From: Tsukamurella sp. 1534
GTDB taxonomy: Bacteria > Actinomycetota > Actinomycetes > Mycobacteriales > Mycobacteriaceae
Direction: 5' to 3'
Assembly (NCBI RefSeq): GCF_000312385.1
Contig: NZ_HE997626.1
Location: forward strand, 2,069,503-2,133,502
DNA: 64,000 bases
Shown: piece after piece, positions 48,638-58,468 of the stretch
Layout: each line of letters opens with the position of its first letter
Position numbering within the stretch: the first letter of the stretch is position 1
The notes under the pieces: model-generated
What the model was told of the DNA's origin: nothing
The model's database searches: none
Seen by the model: only the letters and a program-made list of their open reading frames with translations
Program-made: the position numbers and the translations under genes

Positions 48638-49522
48638 GTGACCGAGCAGCGCACATGGCGACCGGGGCACGTCCTCGACCTGCACGGCACCGTCGGCGTG
48701 CTCCGCCGGGGCCCGCACGACCCCGCGTTCGCCCGGACGCCCGACGGTGCGCTGTGGCGCGCCGTGCACACCCCCGACGGCCCCGGCGCGCTGCGCCTAC
48801 GGCACACCGGAGACGCCGTCACGGCGCACGCGTGGGGGAGCGGCGCCGCCTGGCTGCTGGAGCACGCGCCCGCCATGGCCGGCGCGGACGACGACCCGTC
48901 GGCCCTCGTTCCCCGGCACGCGGTCGTCGAGGCCGCCGTCGCGGCGTCGCCCGGCCTGCGGCTCGCCCGCACGAACCGGGTCTGGGAGGCCCTCGTCCCC
49001 GCGGTCCTGGAGCAGAAGGTGGTCGGTGCCGAGGCCTGGCGCGCGTGGCGCCACCTGGTACGACGGTTCGGCACGCCCGCCCCGATCCCGCACGTCGACG
49101 GCGCGCCCCGGCTCGTCGTCCCGCCCCGCCGCGAGGACTGGGCCGCGATCCCCACCTGGGATTGGCACCGCGCCGGCGTCGAGCCGGTCCGGATGCGCAC
49201 CCTGGTCGGGGCGAGCGCCGTCGCCGTCGAACACCGGGCGGCCCGGCTGGGCGCCCTCCCCGGGATCGGTCCGTGGACCGTGGCCGAGGTGCTGGGGCGG
49301 GCGCACGGGGACCCGGACGCCGTCCCCGTGGGCGACTACCACCTGCCGCGGATCGTGGGAACAGCCCTGGTCGGCGAGGCGTTGGACGATGCGGGCATGC
49401 TGGAGGCGCTCCAGCCCTACGCGGGTCAGCGGGGGCGGGTCATCCGCCTGCTGGTGCGCGGCGGTACGGACCGCGAGCGACGGGGCCCGCGGGTGTCGGT
49501 CCGGGACTACCGCAGGCTGTGA
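48638..49522 (+). CDS. DNA-3-methyladenine glycosylase-like HhH protein
   Basis: A 294-residue protein of the AlkA/HhH-GPD superfamily. The helix-hairpin-helix is LGALPGIGPWTVAEVLGRA, and the catalytic Asp is in VPVGDYHLPRI. An N-terminal beta-sheet domain (1-90) is typical of AlkA-type enzymes. It should excise alkylated bases. The GTG start lies 15 bases after the preceding gene's stop. Confidence 0.82.
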   Translation: MTEQRTWRPGHVLDLHGTVGVLRRGPHDPAFARTPDGALWRAVHTPDGPGALRLRHTGDAVTAHAWGSGAAWLLEHAPAMAGADDDPSALVPRHAVVEAAVAASPGLRLARTNRVWEALVPAVLEQKVVGAEAWRAWRHLVRRFGTPAPIPHVDGAPRLVVPPRREDWAAIPTWDWHRAGVEPVRMRTLVGASAVAVEHRAARLGALPGIGPWTVAEVLGRAHGDPDAVPVGDYHLPRIVGTALVGEALDDAGMLEALQPYAGQRGRVIRLLVRGGTDRERRGPRVSVRDYRRL

Positions 49523-49533
49523 CGGGAACCTTT

Positions 49534-49563
49534 TTGACCGCCGTGAGTTGATGCAGGTAAGCT
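49534..49563 (+). promoter_or_regulatory. Promoter of the str operon
   Basis: TTGACC (49534-49539), an 18-base spacer and TAAGCT (49558-49563) form a strong promoter, with a start near 49570. It leaves a leader of about 275 bases before rpsL (to 49846), in which I see no open frame or riboswitch that I can support. Confidence 0.7.
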
Positions 49564-49846
49564 TGGTCGCCGTGCCTGGTGTGCCAGGACGATCTCTCGT
49601 GTCCATATGGTCAGGCCGGACCTCCGGAACCAACCGTGCGGCACACGACACGCCCGACCTCGGGGTACGCGCGAGGCGGGTAGCTACTTCCCGGAAACGG
49701 GACTGACCAGCGGAAACGGTGCGAGCCGGAATCGCAGGTGGGGCCGCGCTGCGGAGGTCTCGTTCTCTCTCGAGAGCGCGGGACTTGCCCGGAGCTACAA
49801 CCGCAGTACTACACAAAGCCGAAACGAAGAAGGAATCAGCGCTTCT

Positions 49847-50221
49847 ATGCCGACTATCAACCAGCTGGTCCGTAAGGGCCGCCGGGACAAGGCAGCCAAG
49901 ACGAAGACGGCGGCCCTCAAGGGCTCGCCGCAGCGTCGTGGCGTCTGCACCCGCGTCTACACCACGACCCCGAAGAAGCCGAACTCGGCTCTCCGTAAGG
50001 TCGCCCGCGTCCGTCTCACGAGCTCGGTCGAGGTCACCGCGTACATCCCCGGTGAAGGCCACAACCTTCAGGAGCACTCGATGGTGCTCGTCCGCGGCGG
50101 TCGTGTGAAGGACCTCCCGGGTGTTCGCTACAAGATCATCCGCGGTTCGCTCGACACCCAGGGTGTCAAGAACCGCAAGCAGGCGCGGAGCCGCTACGGC
50201 GCGAAGAAGGAGAAGGGCTGA
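49847..50221 (+). CDS. rpsL: 30S ribosomal protein S12
   Basis: A 124-residue S12 with [12 protein letters not shown] and GGRVKDLPG intact. K43 and K88, the sites where substitutions give streptomycin resistance, are wild type. AAGGA lies 14 bases upstream of ATG 49847. Its stop overlaps the rpsG start by one base (TGATG). First gene of the rpsL-rpsG-fusA-tuf operon. Confidence 0.99.
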   Translation: MPTINQLVRKGRRDKAAKTKTAALKGSPQRRGVCTRVYTTTPKKPNSALRKVARVRLTSSVEVTAYIPGEGHNLQEHSMVLVRGGRVKDLPGVRYKIIRGSLDTQGVKNRKQARSRYGAKKEKG

Positions 50222-50691
50222 TGCCTCGTAAGGGACCGGCGCCCAAGCGCCCCGTCGTCAATGACCCCGTGTACGGCTCGCCCGTCGTCACCCAGCTGGT
50301 GAACAAGGTGCTGCTGGACGGGAAGAAGTCCACCGCCGAGCGCATCGTGTACGGCGCCCTCGAGGCGACGCGCGAGAAGACCGGCACCGATCCGGTGATC
50401 ACGCTCAAGCGCGCGCTGGACAACGTCAAGCCGTCGCTCGAGGTGAAGAGCCGCCGCGTCGGTGGCGCCACCTACCAGGTGCCGATCGAGGTGAAGGCCG
50501 GCCGTGCCAACACCCTCGCGCTGCGCTGGCTGGTGACCTTCACGCGGCAGCGCCGCGAGAAGACCATGGTCGAGCGCCTCGCCAACGAGATCCTCGACGC
50601 GAGCAACGGCCTGGGCGCTTCCGTGAAGCGTCGCGAGGACACCCACAAGATGGCCGAGGCCAACCGGGCGTTCGCGCACTACCGCTGGTGA
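50221..50691 (+). CDS. rpsG: 30S ribosomal protein S7
   Basis: A 156-residue S7 ([20 protein letters not shown]), which nucleates assembly of the 30S head. Translationally coupled to rpsL by a TGATG overlap. Confidence 0.99.
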   Translation: MPRKGPAPKRPVVNDPVYGSPVVTQLVNKVLLDGKKSTAERIVYGALEATREKTGTDPVITLKRALDNVKPSLEVKSRRVGGATYQVPIEVKAGRANTLALRWLVTFTRQRREKTMVERLANEILDASNGLGASVKRREDTHKMAEANRAFAHYRW

Positions 50692-50694
50692 TCT

Positions 50695-50736
50695 GACCCC
50701 CGCCGGGCCGGACCGCGAGGCCCGGCCGGCGGGGTC
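50695..50736 (+). other. GC-rich hairpin between rpsG and fusA
   Basis: GACCCCCGCCGGGCC and the near-perfect inverse ending GGCCGGCGGGGTC form a long stem. No T-run follows, so it is more likely an attenuation or mRNA-processing element than a terminator. Confidence 0.6.
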
Positions 50737-50780
50737 ACCGGAAGACCATCCATCCTCTCAAGAGAACGAGGCTTACCACC

Positions 50781-52886
50781 GTGGCACAGGAAGTGCTTAC
50801 CGACCTCACGAAGGTCCGCAACATCGGCATCATGGCGCATATCGATGCCGGTAAGACCACCACCACCGAGCGCATCCTCTTCTACACCGGTATCAACTAC
50901 AAGATCGGTGAGACCCACGACGGTGCCTCGACCACCGACTGGATGGAGCAGGAGAAGGAGCGGGGTATCACCATCACCTCCGCCGCCGTGACCTGCTTCT
51001 GGAAGAAGAACCAGATCAACATCATCGACACGCCGGGGCACGTCGACTTCACCGTCGAGGTGGAGCGTTCGCTGCGCGTGCTCGACGGTGCGGTCGCCGT
51101 CTTCGACGGCAAGGAGGGCGTCGAGCCCCAGTCGGAGCAGGTCTGGCGTCAGGCCGAGAAGTACGACGTGCCGCGCATCTGCTTCGTCAACAAGATGGAC
51201 AAGCTGGGCGCCGACTTCTACTTCACCGTGCGCACCATCGAGGAGCGCCTCGGCGCGAAGCCGCTGGTCCTGCAGCTCCCGATCGGTGCCGAGGATGCCT
51301 TCGACGGCGTCGTCGACCTCATCGAGCAGAAGGCCATCACCTGGCGCGGCACCGTCGCGATCGGCGCCGAGCCGACCTTCGAGGAGATCCCGGCCGACCT
51401 GGTCGACAAGGTCGCCGAGTACCGCGAGAAGCTGCTCGAGACCGTCGCCGAGTCCGACGAGGCCCTCATGGAGAAGTACTTCGCCGGCGAGGAGCTCTCG
51501 ATCGAGGAGATCAAGGGCGCCATCCGCAAGATGACGGTCGACCGCGAGCTCTACCCGGTGCTGTGCGGCTCGGCGTTCAAGAACAAGGGCGTGCAGCCCA
51601 TGCTCGACGCCGTGATCGACTACCTCCCCAGCCCGCTCGACGTCCCCTCCATCGAGGGCCACGTCGTGGGCAACGAGGAGGAGATCATCGCGCGCAAGCC
51701 GAGCAAGGACGAGCCGTTCTCGGCGCTGGCCTTCAAGATCGCCGTGCACCCGTTCTTCGGCAAGCTCACCTACGTGCGCGTCTACTCGGGCCACGTCACG
51801 CCGGGCACCCAGGTGCTCAACGCGACCAAGGGCAAGAAGGAGCGCATCGGCAAGCTGTTCCAGATGCACTCCAACAAGGAGAACCCGGTCGAGGACGCCG
51901 CCGCGGGCCACATCTACGCGATGATCGGCCTCAAGGACACCACCACCGGTGACACCCTGTGCGATCCGGCGAACCCGATCGTCCTCGAGTCGATGAGCTT
52001 CCCGGACCCGGTCATCAACGTCTCGATCGAGCCGAAGACCAAGTCCGACCAGGAGAAGCTGGGCGTCGCGATCCAGAAGCTCGCCGAGGAGGACCCCACC
52101 TTCACCGTCGAGCTCGACGACCAGACCGGCCAGACCGTCATCGGCGGCATGGGCGAGCTGCACCTCGACGTCCTCGTCGACCGCATGCGTCGCGAGTTCA
52201 AGGTCGAGGCCAACGTCGGCAAGCCGCAGGTGGCCTACCGCGAGACGGTCCGCAAGACCGTCGACAAGCACGAGTTCACCCACAAGAAGCAGACGGGTGG
52301 CTCCGGCCAGTTCGCGCGCGTCATCATCAAGCTCGAGCCCCTCGAGGAGGCCGAGGACGGCGCGACCTACGAGTTCGTCAACGCCGTCACCGGCGGCCGC
52401 GTGCCGAAGGAGTACATCCCCTCGGTCGACGCGGGTGCGCAGGACGCGATGCAGTACGGCGTGCTCGCCGGCTACCCGCTGGTCAACGTCAAGGTGACGC
52501 TGCTCGACGGTGCTTACCACGACGTCGACTCCTCGGAGATGGCGTTCAAGATCGCGGGCGCGCAGGCCTTCAAGGAGGCTGCGCGGATGGCCGGACCGGT
52601 CATCCTGGAGCCCATCATGGCTGTCGAGGTCACCACCCCTGAGGACTACATGGGTGACGTGATCGGCGACCTCAACTCCCGCCGTGGCCAGATCCAGGCC
52701 ATGGAGGAACGCAGTGGTGCCCGCGTCGTCAAGGCGCAGGTTCCGCTGTCGGAGATGTTCGGCTACATCGGCGACCTCCGGTCGAAGACCCAGGGCCGAG
52801 CGAACTACTCCATGGTCTTCGACTCGTACGCCGAGGTTCCGGCGAACGTGTCGAAGGAGATCATCGCGAAGGTGAACGGGGAGTAA
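50781..52886 (+). CDS. fusA: Elongation factor G
   Basis: A 701-residue EF-G. The GTPase motifs are [13 protein letters not shown] (G1), DTPGHVDF (G3) and NKMDKLG (G4); domain IV contains [15 protein letters not shown] and the C-terminal domain [13 protein letters not shown]. It drives translocation and ribosome recycling. GTG start at 50781. Confidence 0.99.
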   Translation: MAQEVLTDLTKVRNIGIMAHIDAGKTTTTERILFYTGINYKIGETHDGASTTDWMEQEKERGITITSAAVTCFWKKNQINIIDTPGHVDFTVEVERSLRVLDGAVAVFDGKEGVEPQSEQVWRQAEKYDVPRICFVNKMDKLGADFYFTVRTIEERLGAKPLVLQLPIGAEDAFDGVVDLIEQKAITWRGTVAIGAEPTFEEIPADLVDKVAEYREKLLETVAESDEALMEKYFAGEELSIEEIKGAIRKMTVDRELYPVLCGSAFKNKGVQPMLDAVIDYLPSPLDVPSIEGHVVGNEEEIIARKPSKDEPFSALAFKIAVHPFFGKLTYVRVYSGHVTPGTQVLNATKGKKERIGKLFQMHSNKENPVEDAAAGHIYAMIGLKDTTTGDTLCDPANPIVLESMSFPDPVINVSIEPKTKSDQEKLGVAIQKLAEEDPTFTVELDDQTGQTVIGGMGELHLDVLVDRMRREFKVEANVGKPQVAYRETVRKTVDKHEFTHKKQTGGSGQFARVIIKLEPLEEAEDGATYEFVNAVTGGRVPKEYIPSVDAGAQDAMQYGVLAGYPLVNVKVTLLDGAYHDVDSSEMAFKIAGAQAFKEAARMAGPVILEPIMAVEVTTPEDYMGDVIGDLNSRRGQIQAMEERSGARVVKAQVPLSEMFGYIGDLRSKTQGRANYSMVFDSYAEVPANVSKEIIAKVNGE

Positions 52887-52983
52887 TCTCCCCGCTCTCC
52901 GGAGCGAGGCGCCCGGGGCCGGGAGGTCCCATCACCGAGCCGACGGCTCGGACACGGCGTCGAAAACAACCGAAAGATAACCC

Positions 52984-53008
52984 CTTGCGGGGCAACCGGC
53001 CCCGCAAG
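52984..53008 (+). other. Hairpin in the tuf leader
   Basis: CTTGCGGGG (52984-52992) and CCCCGCAAG (53000-53008) form a 9-base-pair stem, 25 bases before the tuf GTG and followed by the ribosome site AGGAGGA. It could be an mRNA-processing or regulatory hairpin in the fusA-tuf gap. Confidence 0.55.
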
Positions 53009-53033
53009 CTACGCAAGTCCAGGAGGACATCAA

Positions 53034-54224
53034 GTGGCGAAGGCGAAGTTCGAGCGGACCAAGCCGCACGTGAACATCGGCACCATCGGTCACGTCGACC
53101 ACGGCAAGACCACCCTGACGGCCGCGATCACGAAGGTGCTGCACGACAAGTACCCGGATCTGAACGAGGCCTCGGCCTTCGACATGATCGACAAGGCGCC
53201 TGAGGAGAAGGCTCGTGGTATCACGATCAACATCTCCCACGTCGAGTACCAGACCGAGAAGCGTCACTACGCTCACGTCGATGCGCCGGGTCACGCCGAC
53301 TACATCAAGAACATGATCACCGGTGCCGCCCAGATGGACGGCGCGATCCTGGTCGTGGCCGCCACCGACGGCCCGATGCCGCAGACCCGCGAGCACGTGC
53401 TGCTCGCCCGCCAGGTCGGCGTGCCCTACATCCTGGTCGCCCTGAACAAGTGCGACATGGTCGACGACGAGGAGATCCTCGAGCTCGTCGAGATGGAGGT
53501 CCGCGAGCTGCTGGCCTCGCAGGAGTTCGACGAGGACGCCCCCGTCGTCCGCGTCTCGGGCTTCCAGGCCCTCGAGGGCGACGAGAAGTGGGCCGAGAGC
53601 ATCGTCGAGCTGATGAACGCCGTCGACGAGTCCATCCCGGACCCGGAGCGCGCCACCGATCAGCCCTTCCTGATGCCGGTCGAGGATGTCTTCACCATCA
53701 CCGGTCGTGGCACCGTCGTCACCGGTCGCGTCGAGCGTGGCGTGATCAACGTGAACGAGGAGGTCGAGATCGTCGGCATCCGCGAGAAGTCGACCAAGAC
53801 CACCGTCACGGGCATCGAGATGTTCCGCAAGCTGCTGGACTCGGGCCAGGCGGGCGACAACGTCGGCCTGCTGGTCCGTGGCCTCAAGCGTGAGGACGTC
53901 GAGCGCGGCCAGGTCGTCGTGAAGCCGGGCACCACGACTCCCCACACGGAGTTCGAGGGCCAGGCGTACATCCTGTCGAAGGACGAGGGTGGCCGCCACA
54001 CCCCGTTCTTCAACAACTACCGTCCGCAGTTCTACTTCCGTACCACGGACGTGACCGGCGTCGTGACCCTCCCCGAGGGCACCGAGATGGTCATGCCGGG
54101 CGACAACACCGAGATGAGCGTCAAGCTCATCCAGCCGGTCGCCATGGACGAGGGCCTGCGCTTCGCGATCCGCGAGGGTGGCCGCACCGTGGGTGCCGGC
54201 CGCGTCACCAAGATCGTCAAGTGA
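53034..54224 (+). CDS. tuf: Elongation factor Tu
   Basis: A 396-residue EF-Tu: [13 protein letters not shown] (G1), DAPGHADY (G3), NKCDMVDD (G4), and the C-terminal domain with [21 protein letters not shown] start preceded by AGGAGGA. Last gene of the str operon. Confidence 0.99.
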   Translation: MAKAKFERTKPHVNIGTIGHVDHGKTTLTAAITKVLHDKYPDLNEASAFDMIDKAPEEKARGITINISHVEYQTEKRHYAHVDAPGHADYIKNMITGAAQMDGAILVVAATDGPMPQTREHVLLARQVGVPYILVALNKCDMVDDEEILELVEMEVRELLASQEFDEDAPVVRVSGFQALEGDEKWAESIVELMNAVDESIPDPERATDQPFLMPVEDVFTITGRGTVVTGRVERGVINVNEEVEIVGIREKSTKTTVTGIEMFRKLLDSGQAGDNVGLLVRGLKREDVERGQVVVKPGTTTPHTEFEGQAYILSKDEGGRHTPFFNNYRPQFYFRTTDVTGVVTLPEGTEMVMPGDNTEMSVKLIQPVAMDEGLRFAIREGGRTVGAGRVTKIVK

Positions 54225-54241
54225 TCTAGGTAGTCAGCCGA

Positions 54242-54279
54242 GAAACGGCGCTCCTCCCTTCGGGGAGGGGCGCCGTTTC
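54242..54279 (+). terminator. Terminator of the str operon
   Basis: GAAACGGCGC-TCCTCCC and GGGGAGG-GGCGCCGTTTC form a long hairpin with a TTC loop, followed by TGCG. It also separates tuf from the converging gene at 54312. Confidence 0.85.
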
Positions 54280-54311
54280 TGCGTTCGGGGGCTCTGCGTT
54301 CGGGGCGGGGG

Positions 54312-55193
54312 TCAGGCCCGGGCGAGGTGCCGGGCGAAAGTCCAGGCGTACACCGCGGACTCCACGTCGTGGTACGCGCCGGCGATCGTCGCCGCGAGCA
54401 CCGCCCGCTCCAGCAGCCGGTCCCGCAACTCGCGGCCGGACGGCGGGGGAGCGCCCGGCGACGGTACCCGCGGGTCGATCCGGCCCAGCGCCAGCGCGTC
54501 GTCGAGGGCCTCCTCATCGCGGTGCAACTGCGCCAGCACCGCCGTCGGCACCTCGCGGCCCGACCCGAGGAACCGCCGTGCCTCGGCGCGCGCCTCCTCG
54601 AGCCCGATCGCGTGCGCGGGTTCGACGGTGAGCCGCTCCAGGTCCCGGAGCAGGGCGCGGGTCTGCCGGTCCGCCTGCTCGGGCGTCATCGCGCGGATCT
54701 GCGCGACGCGGGTGGGGGAGGAGACGAGCTCGAAGCGGCCCGCGCCGCCGTCGAGCACGGGGCCCGGGCGGTCGACGCCGACGAGCCTGCCCGGCGCCGC
54801 GGGGCTGTAGTGCGCGCGGCTGCGGTGCGTGGTGGCGAGCGCCGAGATCGTGAGGCCCTCCGTGGCCGCGAACTCGACGAGCTGGCGCACGGGATCGTCG
54901 ACCGCGGACCAGGGCACGGCGGTGGGCACGTTCCACAGCACCCGCGCGCCGCGGGGGACGAGGACGCCCGGCGGGAGCCAGCCGGCGTCGGTCGTGGTGA
55001 CCACGACCTGATGGGTCCGGTCCCTCGTGACATAGGCGGCGGCCCAGTTCAATCCGGAGTCGGGGAGGTGCTCCGATCCGCGCAGCGAGCCGAGGATGGA
55101 CGCCACCACCGCCCGCACCTGCTGGATCTCGGGCGGGGGCGGCGGCGTCCCGTCGTGCTCGATGCGCCGGACGATGGGAACCGGGATGAGCAC
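54312..55193 (-). CDS. Hypothetical protein (possibly DUF5631/DUF5632-type)
   Basis: A 293-residue cytoplasmic-looking protein. Residues 40-100 (GLNWAAAYVTRD, then AGWLPPGVLVPRGARVLWNVP) resemble the DUF5632 region found in actinobacterial proteins linked with type VII secretion; a helical C-terminal half (160-290) would be the DUF5631 part. The assignment is tentative and from memory. Upstream is a 52-residue DUF5302 gene on the same strand. Confidence 0.75.
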   Translation of the reverse strand: MLIPVPIVRRIEHDGTPPPPPEIQQVRAVVASILGSLRGSEHLPDSGLNWAAAYVTRDRTHQVVVTTTDAGWLPPGVLVPRGARVLWNVPTAVPWSAVDDPVRQLVEFAATEGLTISALATTHRSRAHYSPAAPGRLVGVDRPGPVLDGGAGRFELVSSPTRVAQIRAMTPEQADRQTRALLRDLERLTVEPAHAIGLEEARAEARRFLGSGREVPTAVLAQLHRDEEALDDALALGRIDPRVPSPGAPPPSGRELRDRLLERAVLAATIAGAYHDVESAVYAWTFARHLARA

Positions 55194-55248
55194 GGGGAGA
55201 TCGATGGTTCCTCCTTCACGGTTTTGCAGTTGCGAAGGAGTCTAGTGC

Positions 55249-55407
55249 CTAGCCGCTCTTACGGCGGAACTGCTGCTGGTGGCTCTCCGAGCCGTGCGGG
55301 GCCTGCGGCTTCGTGGCCCCGTCCAGGTGGGCCGTGCCCTGCTGGCTCGCGGCGTTCTTCCGTTCCAGCGCTTCCTTGAACTTGTCGGCGATACCGTCGG
55401 CGGGCAT
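55249..55407 (-). CDS. DUF5302 small protein
   Basis: A 52-residue protein. The N-terminal helix (DKFKEALERKNAA) and the C-terminal QQQFRRKSG are the hallmarks of DUF5302, small hydrophilic proteins conserved in actinobacteria. GAGGAGG lies six bases upstream of ATG 55407. Function unknown. Confidence 0.85.
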   Translation of the reverse strand: MPADGIADKFKEALERKNAASQQGTAHLDGATKPQAPHGSESHQQQFRRKSG

Positions 55408-55462
55408 GGGGGCCTCCTCGTGTCTGTCGATGTCCGTCTCACGCTAAACCTGCCGAATGTCC

Positions 55463-55491
55463 GTGTCATGTGTATTTACGGACGCTACGTT
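55463..55491 (+). promoter_or_regulatory. Leaderless promoter of the SDR gene
   Basis: GTGTCA (55463-55468), 17 bases and TACGTT (55486-55491) place the transcription start at about 55498-55499, the ATG of the SDR gene. Confidence 0.55.
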
Positions 55492-55498
55492 GACCGGC

Positions 55499-56311
55499 AT
55501 GGGGATGTATGTGATCACCGGATCGTCATCCGGTCTGGGAGCAGCGACAGCGGACCGCCTGCATGCGGCGGGTCACGGAGTGATCGGGGTCGACCTCACC
55601 GGCGCCGATGTGGACGCGGATCTCTCGCACGCGGAGGGGCGTGCGGAGGCGGTGCGGGGCGTGGGCGAGCTCGTGGGGTCCGGCGCCGTGGACGGCTTCG
55701 CGGCGTTCGCCGGGCTCGGCCCGGGAGCGGGCCGGGCGGGTTCGACTCTGGTGTCCGTGAACTACTTCGGCGCCGTCGACGTGCTCGCCGGGATCCGTCC
55801 GCTGCTGGCCCGGTCATTGGCGTCCTCAGTGCTTCTGGTGAGTTCGAACTCCACCACCACGCAGCCGGGGTGGCCGGTGGAACTGGCCGACGCCTGCCTC
55901 GCCGGCGACGAGGCGATCGCGTGCGGGATGGCCGACGCCTACGGCGAATACGCCTCGGTGCCCGCGTATCCGGCCACGAAGGCGGCGCTCGCGTACTACG
56001 TGCGCAGCAACGCCGCCGACTACCTGCGGCAGGGCATCCGGCTCAACGCCATCGCCCCGGGGTTCATCGACACCCCGATGACGCGGACCGGCCGCGACGA
56101 TCCGCAGATGGGCGCCGCGATGGACGCGTATCTGAAGCTGATCCCGCTCGGCCGCGCAGGGCGGCCCGACGAGATCGCCGCCCTCGCGCAGTTCCTCCTC
56201 GGGCCGGAATCGTCGTACCTGGTGGGCTCCGTCGTCTTCGCCGACGGCGGCCTCGATGCCCAGCAGCGCCCGACGGACTGGCCGCGGCCTGCGCCGATTC
56301 CGGAGGCCTGA
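55499..56311 (+). CDS. SDR oxidoreductase, 3-alpha-hydroxysteroid dehydrogenase/carbonyl reductase-like
   Basis: A 270-residue SDR with cofactor motif ITGSSSGLGAATA and active site YPATK preceded by SSNSTTTQPGW. The long loop between Ser and Tyr (LADACLAGDEAIACGMADAY) is characteristic of the bacterial 3-alpha-hydroxysteroid dehydrogenase/carbonyl reductase subgroup. The C-terminus has the usual LVGSVVFADGG. ATG 55505 is an alternative start. It converges on the zinc ADH with a 9-base gap. Confidence 0.87.
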   Translation: MGMYVITGSSSGLGAATADRLHAAGHGVIGVDLTGADVDADLSHAEGRAEAVRGVGELVGSGAVDGFAAFAGLGPGAGRAGSTLVSVNYFGAVDVLAGIRPLLARSLASSVLLVSSNSTTTQPGWPVELADACLAGDEAIACGMADAYGEYASVPAYPATKAALAYYVRSNAADYLRQGIRLNAIAPGFIDTPMTRTGRDDPQMGAAMDAYLKLIPLGRAGRPDEIAALAQFLLGPESSYLVGSVVFADGGLDAQQRPTDWPRPAPIPEA

Positions 56312-56320
56312 GGGCGCCAG

Positions 56321-57436
56321 TCAGAAGCGGATCACCTGGCGGACGGCGGTGCCGTCGGCCAGGGAGTCCATGCCCTCGTTGATCTGATCCAGCGTGATGA
56401 CGCCCGAGATCAGCTTCTCCACCGGCAGCCGGCCGGCGCGCCACATCTCCACGTAGCGGGGGATGTCGCGCTGCGGCACGGCCGATCCCAGGTAGCTGCC
56501 GATGATGGTGCGGGCCTCCGCGGTGAGCACCAGCGGGCTGATCTCCGACCGCGCAGCGGGATTCGGCAGCCCGACGGTCACCGTGCGCCCGCCGACGGCG
56601 GTCGCGGCGACGGCGGACTCGAACGCCTTCGGGTGCCCGGCGGCCTCGATCACGACGGGGGCGCGGACGCCGGCCTCGGCCAGTTCCTGTGGGGTGTAGG
56701 CGGCGTCGGCGCCGAGCGCGCGCACCGCGTCGAGCTTCGCGGGCTGCGCGTCCACGCCGATCACCCGGCCGACGGCACCGTCGGCCCGGAGCGACAGCGC
56801 GGTGAGGACGGCGGCCATGCCGACGCCGCCCAGGCCGATGACGATCACGTCGTCGCCGTCCGTGGGCAGCCCGGCGTTGAGCACGGCGCCGCCGCCGGTG
56901 AGCACCGCGCAGCCGAGTACGGCCGCGATCTCCGGCGGCACATCGGAATCCACCCGCGTCACCGACCGGGCGTCCACCACGGCGTGCGTCGCGAAGCCGG
57001 ACACCCCCAGGTGGTGGTGCACGTCCGCACCGTCGCGCGACAGGCGCCGCCCGCCGCCCAGCAGCTCGCCCGCGTTGTTCGCGACGCTGCCGGGAGTGCA
57101 CGGAAGTTGGCCGTCCGTAAGGCAATTGGCGCACTCGCCGCAGCGGGGGAGGAACGCCATCACGACGCGGTCCCCGACCGCGACCCCGGAGACGCCCTCG
57201 CCCAGGGACTCCACGATGCCCGCGGCCTCGTGGCCCAGCAGCATCGGCACCGGGCGCACCCGGTTGCCGTCGACCACCGACAGGTCCGAATGGCACAGGC
57301 CCGCGGCCTCGATGCGGACCAGCAGCTCGCCGGGCCCGGGATCCGCGAGCTCGAGCTCGGACACCGAGATCGGCGACGACTCCGCGTACGGGCGGGAACG
57401 CCCGATCTCCTCCAGCACCGCACCGCGGATCCGCAT
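56321..57436 (-). CDS. Zinc-dependent alcohol dehydrogenase (class III-like)
   Basis: A 371-residue medium-chain dehydrogenase. The catalytic zinc ligands are C in AGLCHSD and H in GHEAAG; the structural zinc site is RCGECANCLTDGQLPC (C-x2-C-x2-C-x7-C); the NAD site is VIVIGLGGVGMAAV. It overlaps the stop of the reductase gene by one base (TGATG), so the two are co-translated. Alcohol oxidation coupled with an oxygenase reductase in one operon suggests alkyl or alicyclic substrate turnover. Confidence 0.9.
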   Translation of the reverse strand: MRIRGAVLEEIGRSRPYAESSPISVSELELADPGPGELLVRIEAAGLCHSDLSVVDGNRVRPVPMLLGHEAAGIVESLGEGVSGVAVGDRVVMAFLPRCGECANCLTDGQLPCTPGSVANNAGELLGGGRRLSRDGADVHHHLGVSGFATHAVVDARSVTRVDSDVPPEIAAVLGCAVLTGGGAVLNAGLPTDGDDVIVIGLGGVGMAAVLTALSLRADGAVGRVIGVDAQPAKLDAVRALGADAAYTPQELAEAGVRAPVVIEAAGHPKAFESAVAATAVGGRTVTVGLPNPAARSEISPLVLTAEARTIIGSYLGSAVPQRDIPRYVEMWRAGRLPVEKLISGVITLDQINEGMDSLADGTAVRQVIRF

Positions 57437-58458
57437 CAGTACTCGACCTCCAACTCCGGCGACGTCGGCTTCGCCTGGCACCCCAGAATGTAGCCGTCCT
57501 CGGCGTCCTCGGGGTCCAGTCCGTCGGTGACGGCCATGTCCACGGTGCCCTTGGTCAGCCGGCACAGGCACGTGGCGCACTCGCCGGACTGGCAGGAGTA
57601 CGGCACGTCGTGGCCGTTGTTGATGAGCACGTCCACCAAGGACTCGCTCTCGGGCCACGGCACCGTGAACGTGGCGCCCAGGTTGTGGACGGTGACCTGC
57701 GGCGCATCGTCGGTGATCTCCACCTCGTGCGGCACGATGTCGGCGAACGCGTCGCCGGTCAGCGACGCGTAGATCTCCTGATGCACCTGCTCGCGCGGGG
57801 TGCCGATGACCTTCGCGGCCTCCTTGCACGCGGCCATGAACTCGTCGCGGCCGCACAGGTAGGTGGGGCGCGAGTGATACGGCGTGAGCAGCGCCGCCAG
57901 CATGTCGGCGTCGGGGATCCCGCGCTCGGACTCCATCCACCAGATCACCGTGAGTCGCTCGTGCTCGGCGTCGAGGCGTGCGATCTCCTCGCGGAAGATG
58001 GTGTTCTCGGCGTCGGCGTTCGCGTAGAGCAGGGTGATCGGCTGGGTGCCGGCCTTGAGGGCCGCCGCGAGGATCGACATGATCGGCGTGATGCCGCTGC
58101 CCGCCGCCAGCAGCAGGATCGGCACGTCCAGACTCTCCGGCACGAACACGCCCGACGGGGGCAGGACCTCCAGCTCGGAGCCCGCGATCAGGTTGTCGCA
58201 CAGCCAGTTCGACGCGTAACCGCCCTCGGTGCGCTTGACCGTGACGCCGGGCGCACCGTCGTCGAACGGCGAGGTGTACAGCGAGTACGACCGGGCCACC
58301 GACCCCGTCTGCTCGGACGGCACCCGGACGGTGACGAACTGCCCGGGCCGGTAGTCCCACTCGGCGTCGAAGACGAACGACTTCGCGAGCGCCGTCTCGT
58401 CGATCACCTCGGTGACGGTGACGATCTGACTGCGGCTCGAATGGGGGGTGAGGCTCAT
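57436..58458 (-). CDS. Oxygenase ferredoxin reductase, KshB-like
   Basis: A 340-residue reductase: FAD domain (RSYSLYTS), NAD domain (LLLAAGSGITPIMSI, then YLCGRDEFM) and a C-terminal plant-type [2Fe-2S] ferredoxin with C-x4-C-x2-C in YSCQSGECATCLC and the fourth Cys in YILGCQAKP. Layout and sequence resemble KshB/Hmp-type reductases of Rieske oxygenases such as 3-ketosteroid 9-alpha-hydroxylase. No oxygenase component lies in the window. First gene of a two-gene operon with the ADH. Confidence 0.9.
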   Translation of the reverse strand: MSLTPHSSRSQIVTVTEVIDETALAKSFVFDAEWDYRPGQFVTVRVPSEQTGSVARSYSLYTSPFDDGAPGVTVKRTEGGYASNWLCDNLIAGSELEVLPPSGVFVPESLDVPILLLAAGSGITPIMSILAAALKAGTQPITLLYANADAENTIFREEIARLDAEHERLTVIWWMESERGIPDADMLAALLTPYHSRPTYLCGRDEFMAACKEAAKVIGTPREQVHQEIYASLTGDAFADIVPHEVEITDDAPQVTVHNLGATFTVPWPESESLVDVLINNGHDVPYSCQSGECATCLCRLTKGTVDMAVTDGLDPEDAEDGYILGCQAKPTSPELEVEY

Positions 58459-58468
58459 GCCGTCCAGG

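Noticed and set aside
50695-50736. Hairpin after rpsG as a transcription terminator
   Set aside because: No T-run follows and fusA belongs to the same conserved operon, so attenuation or processing is more likely.
50679-52520. A 613-codon minus-strand frame opposite fusA
   Set aside because: Antisense shadow of EF-G; composition is Asp/Leu/Val/Gly-rich without motifs.
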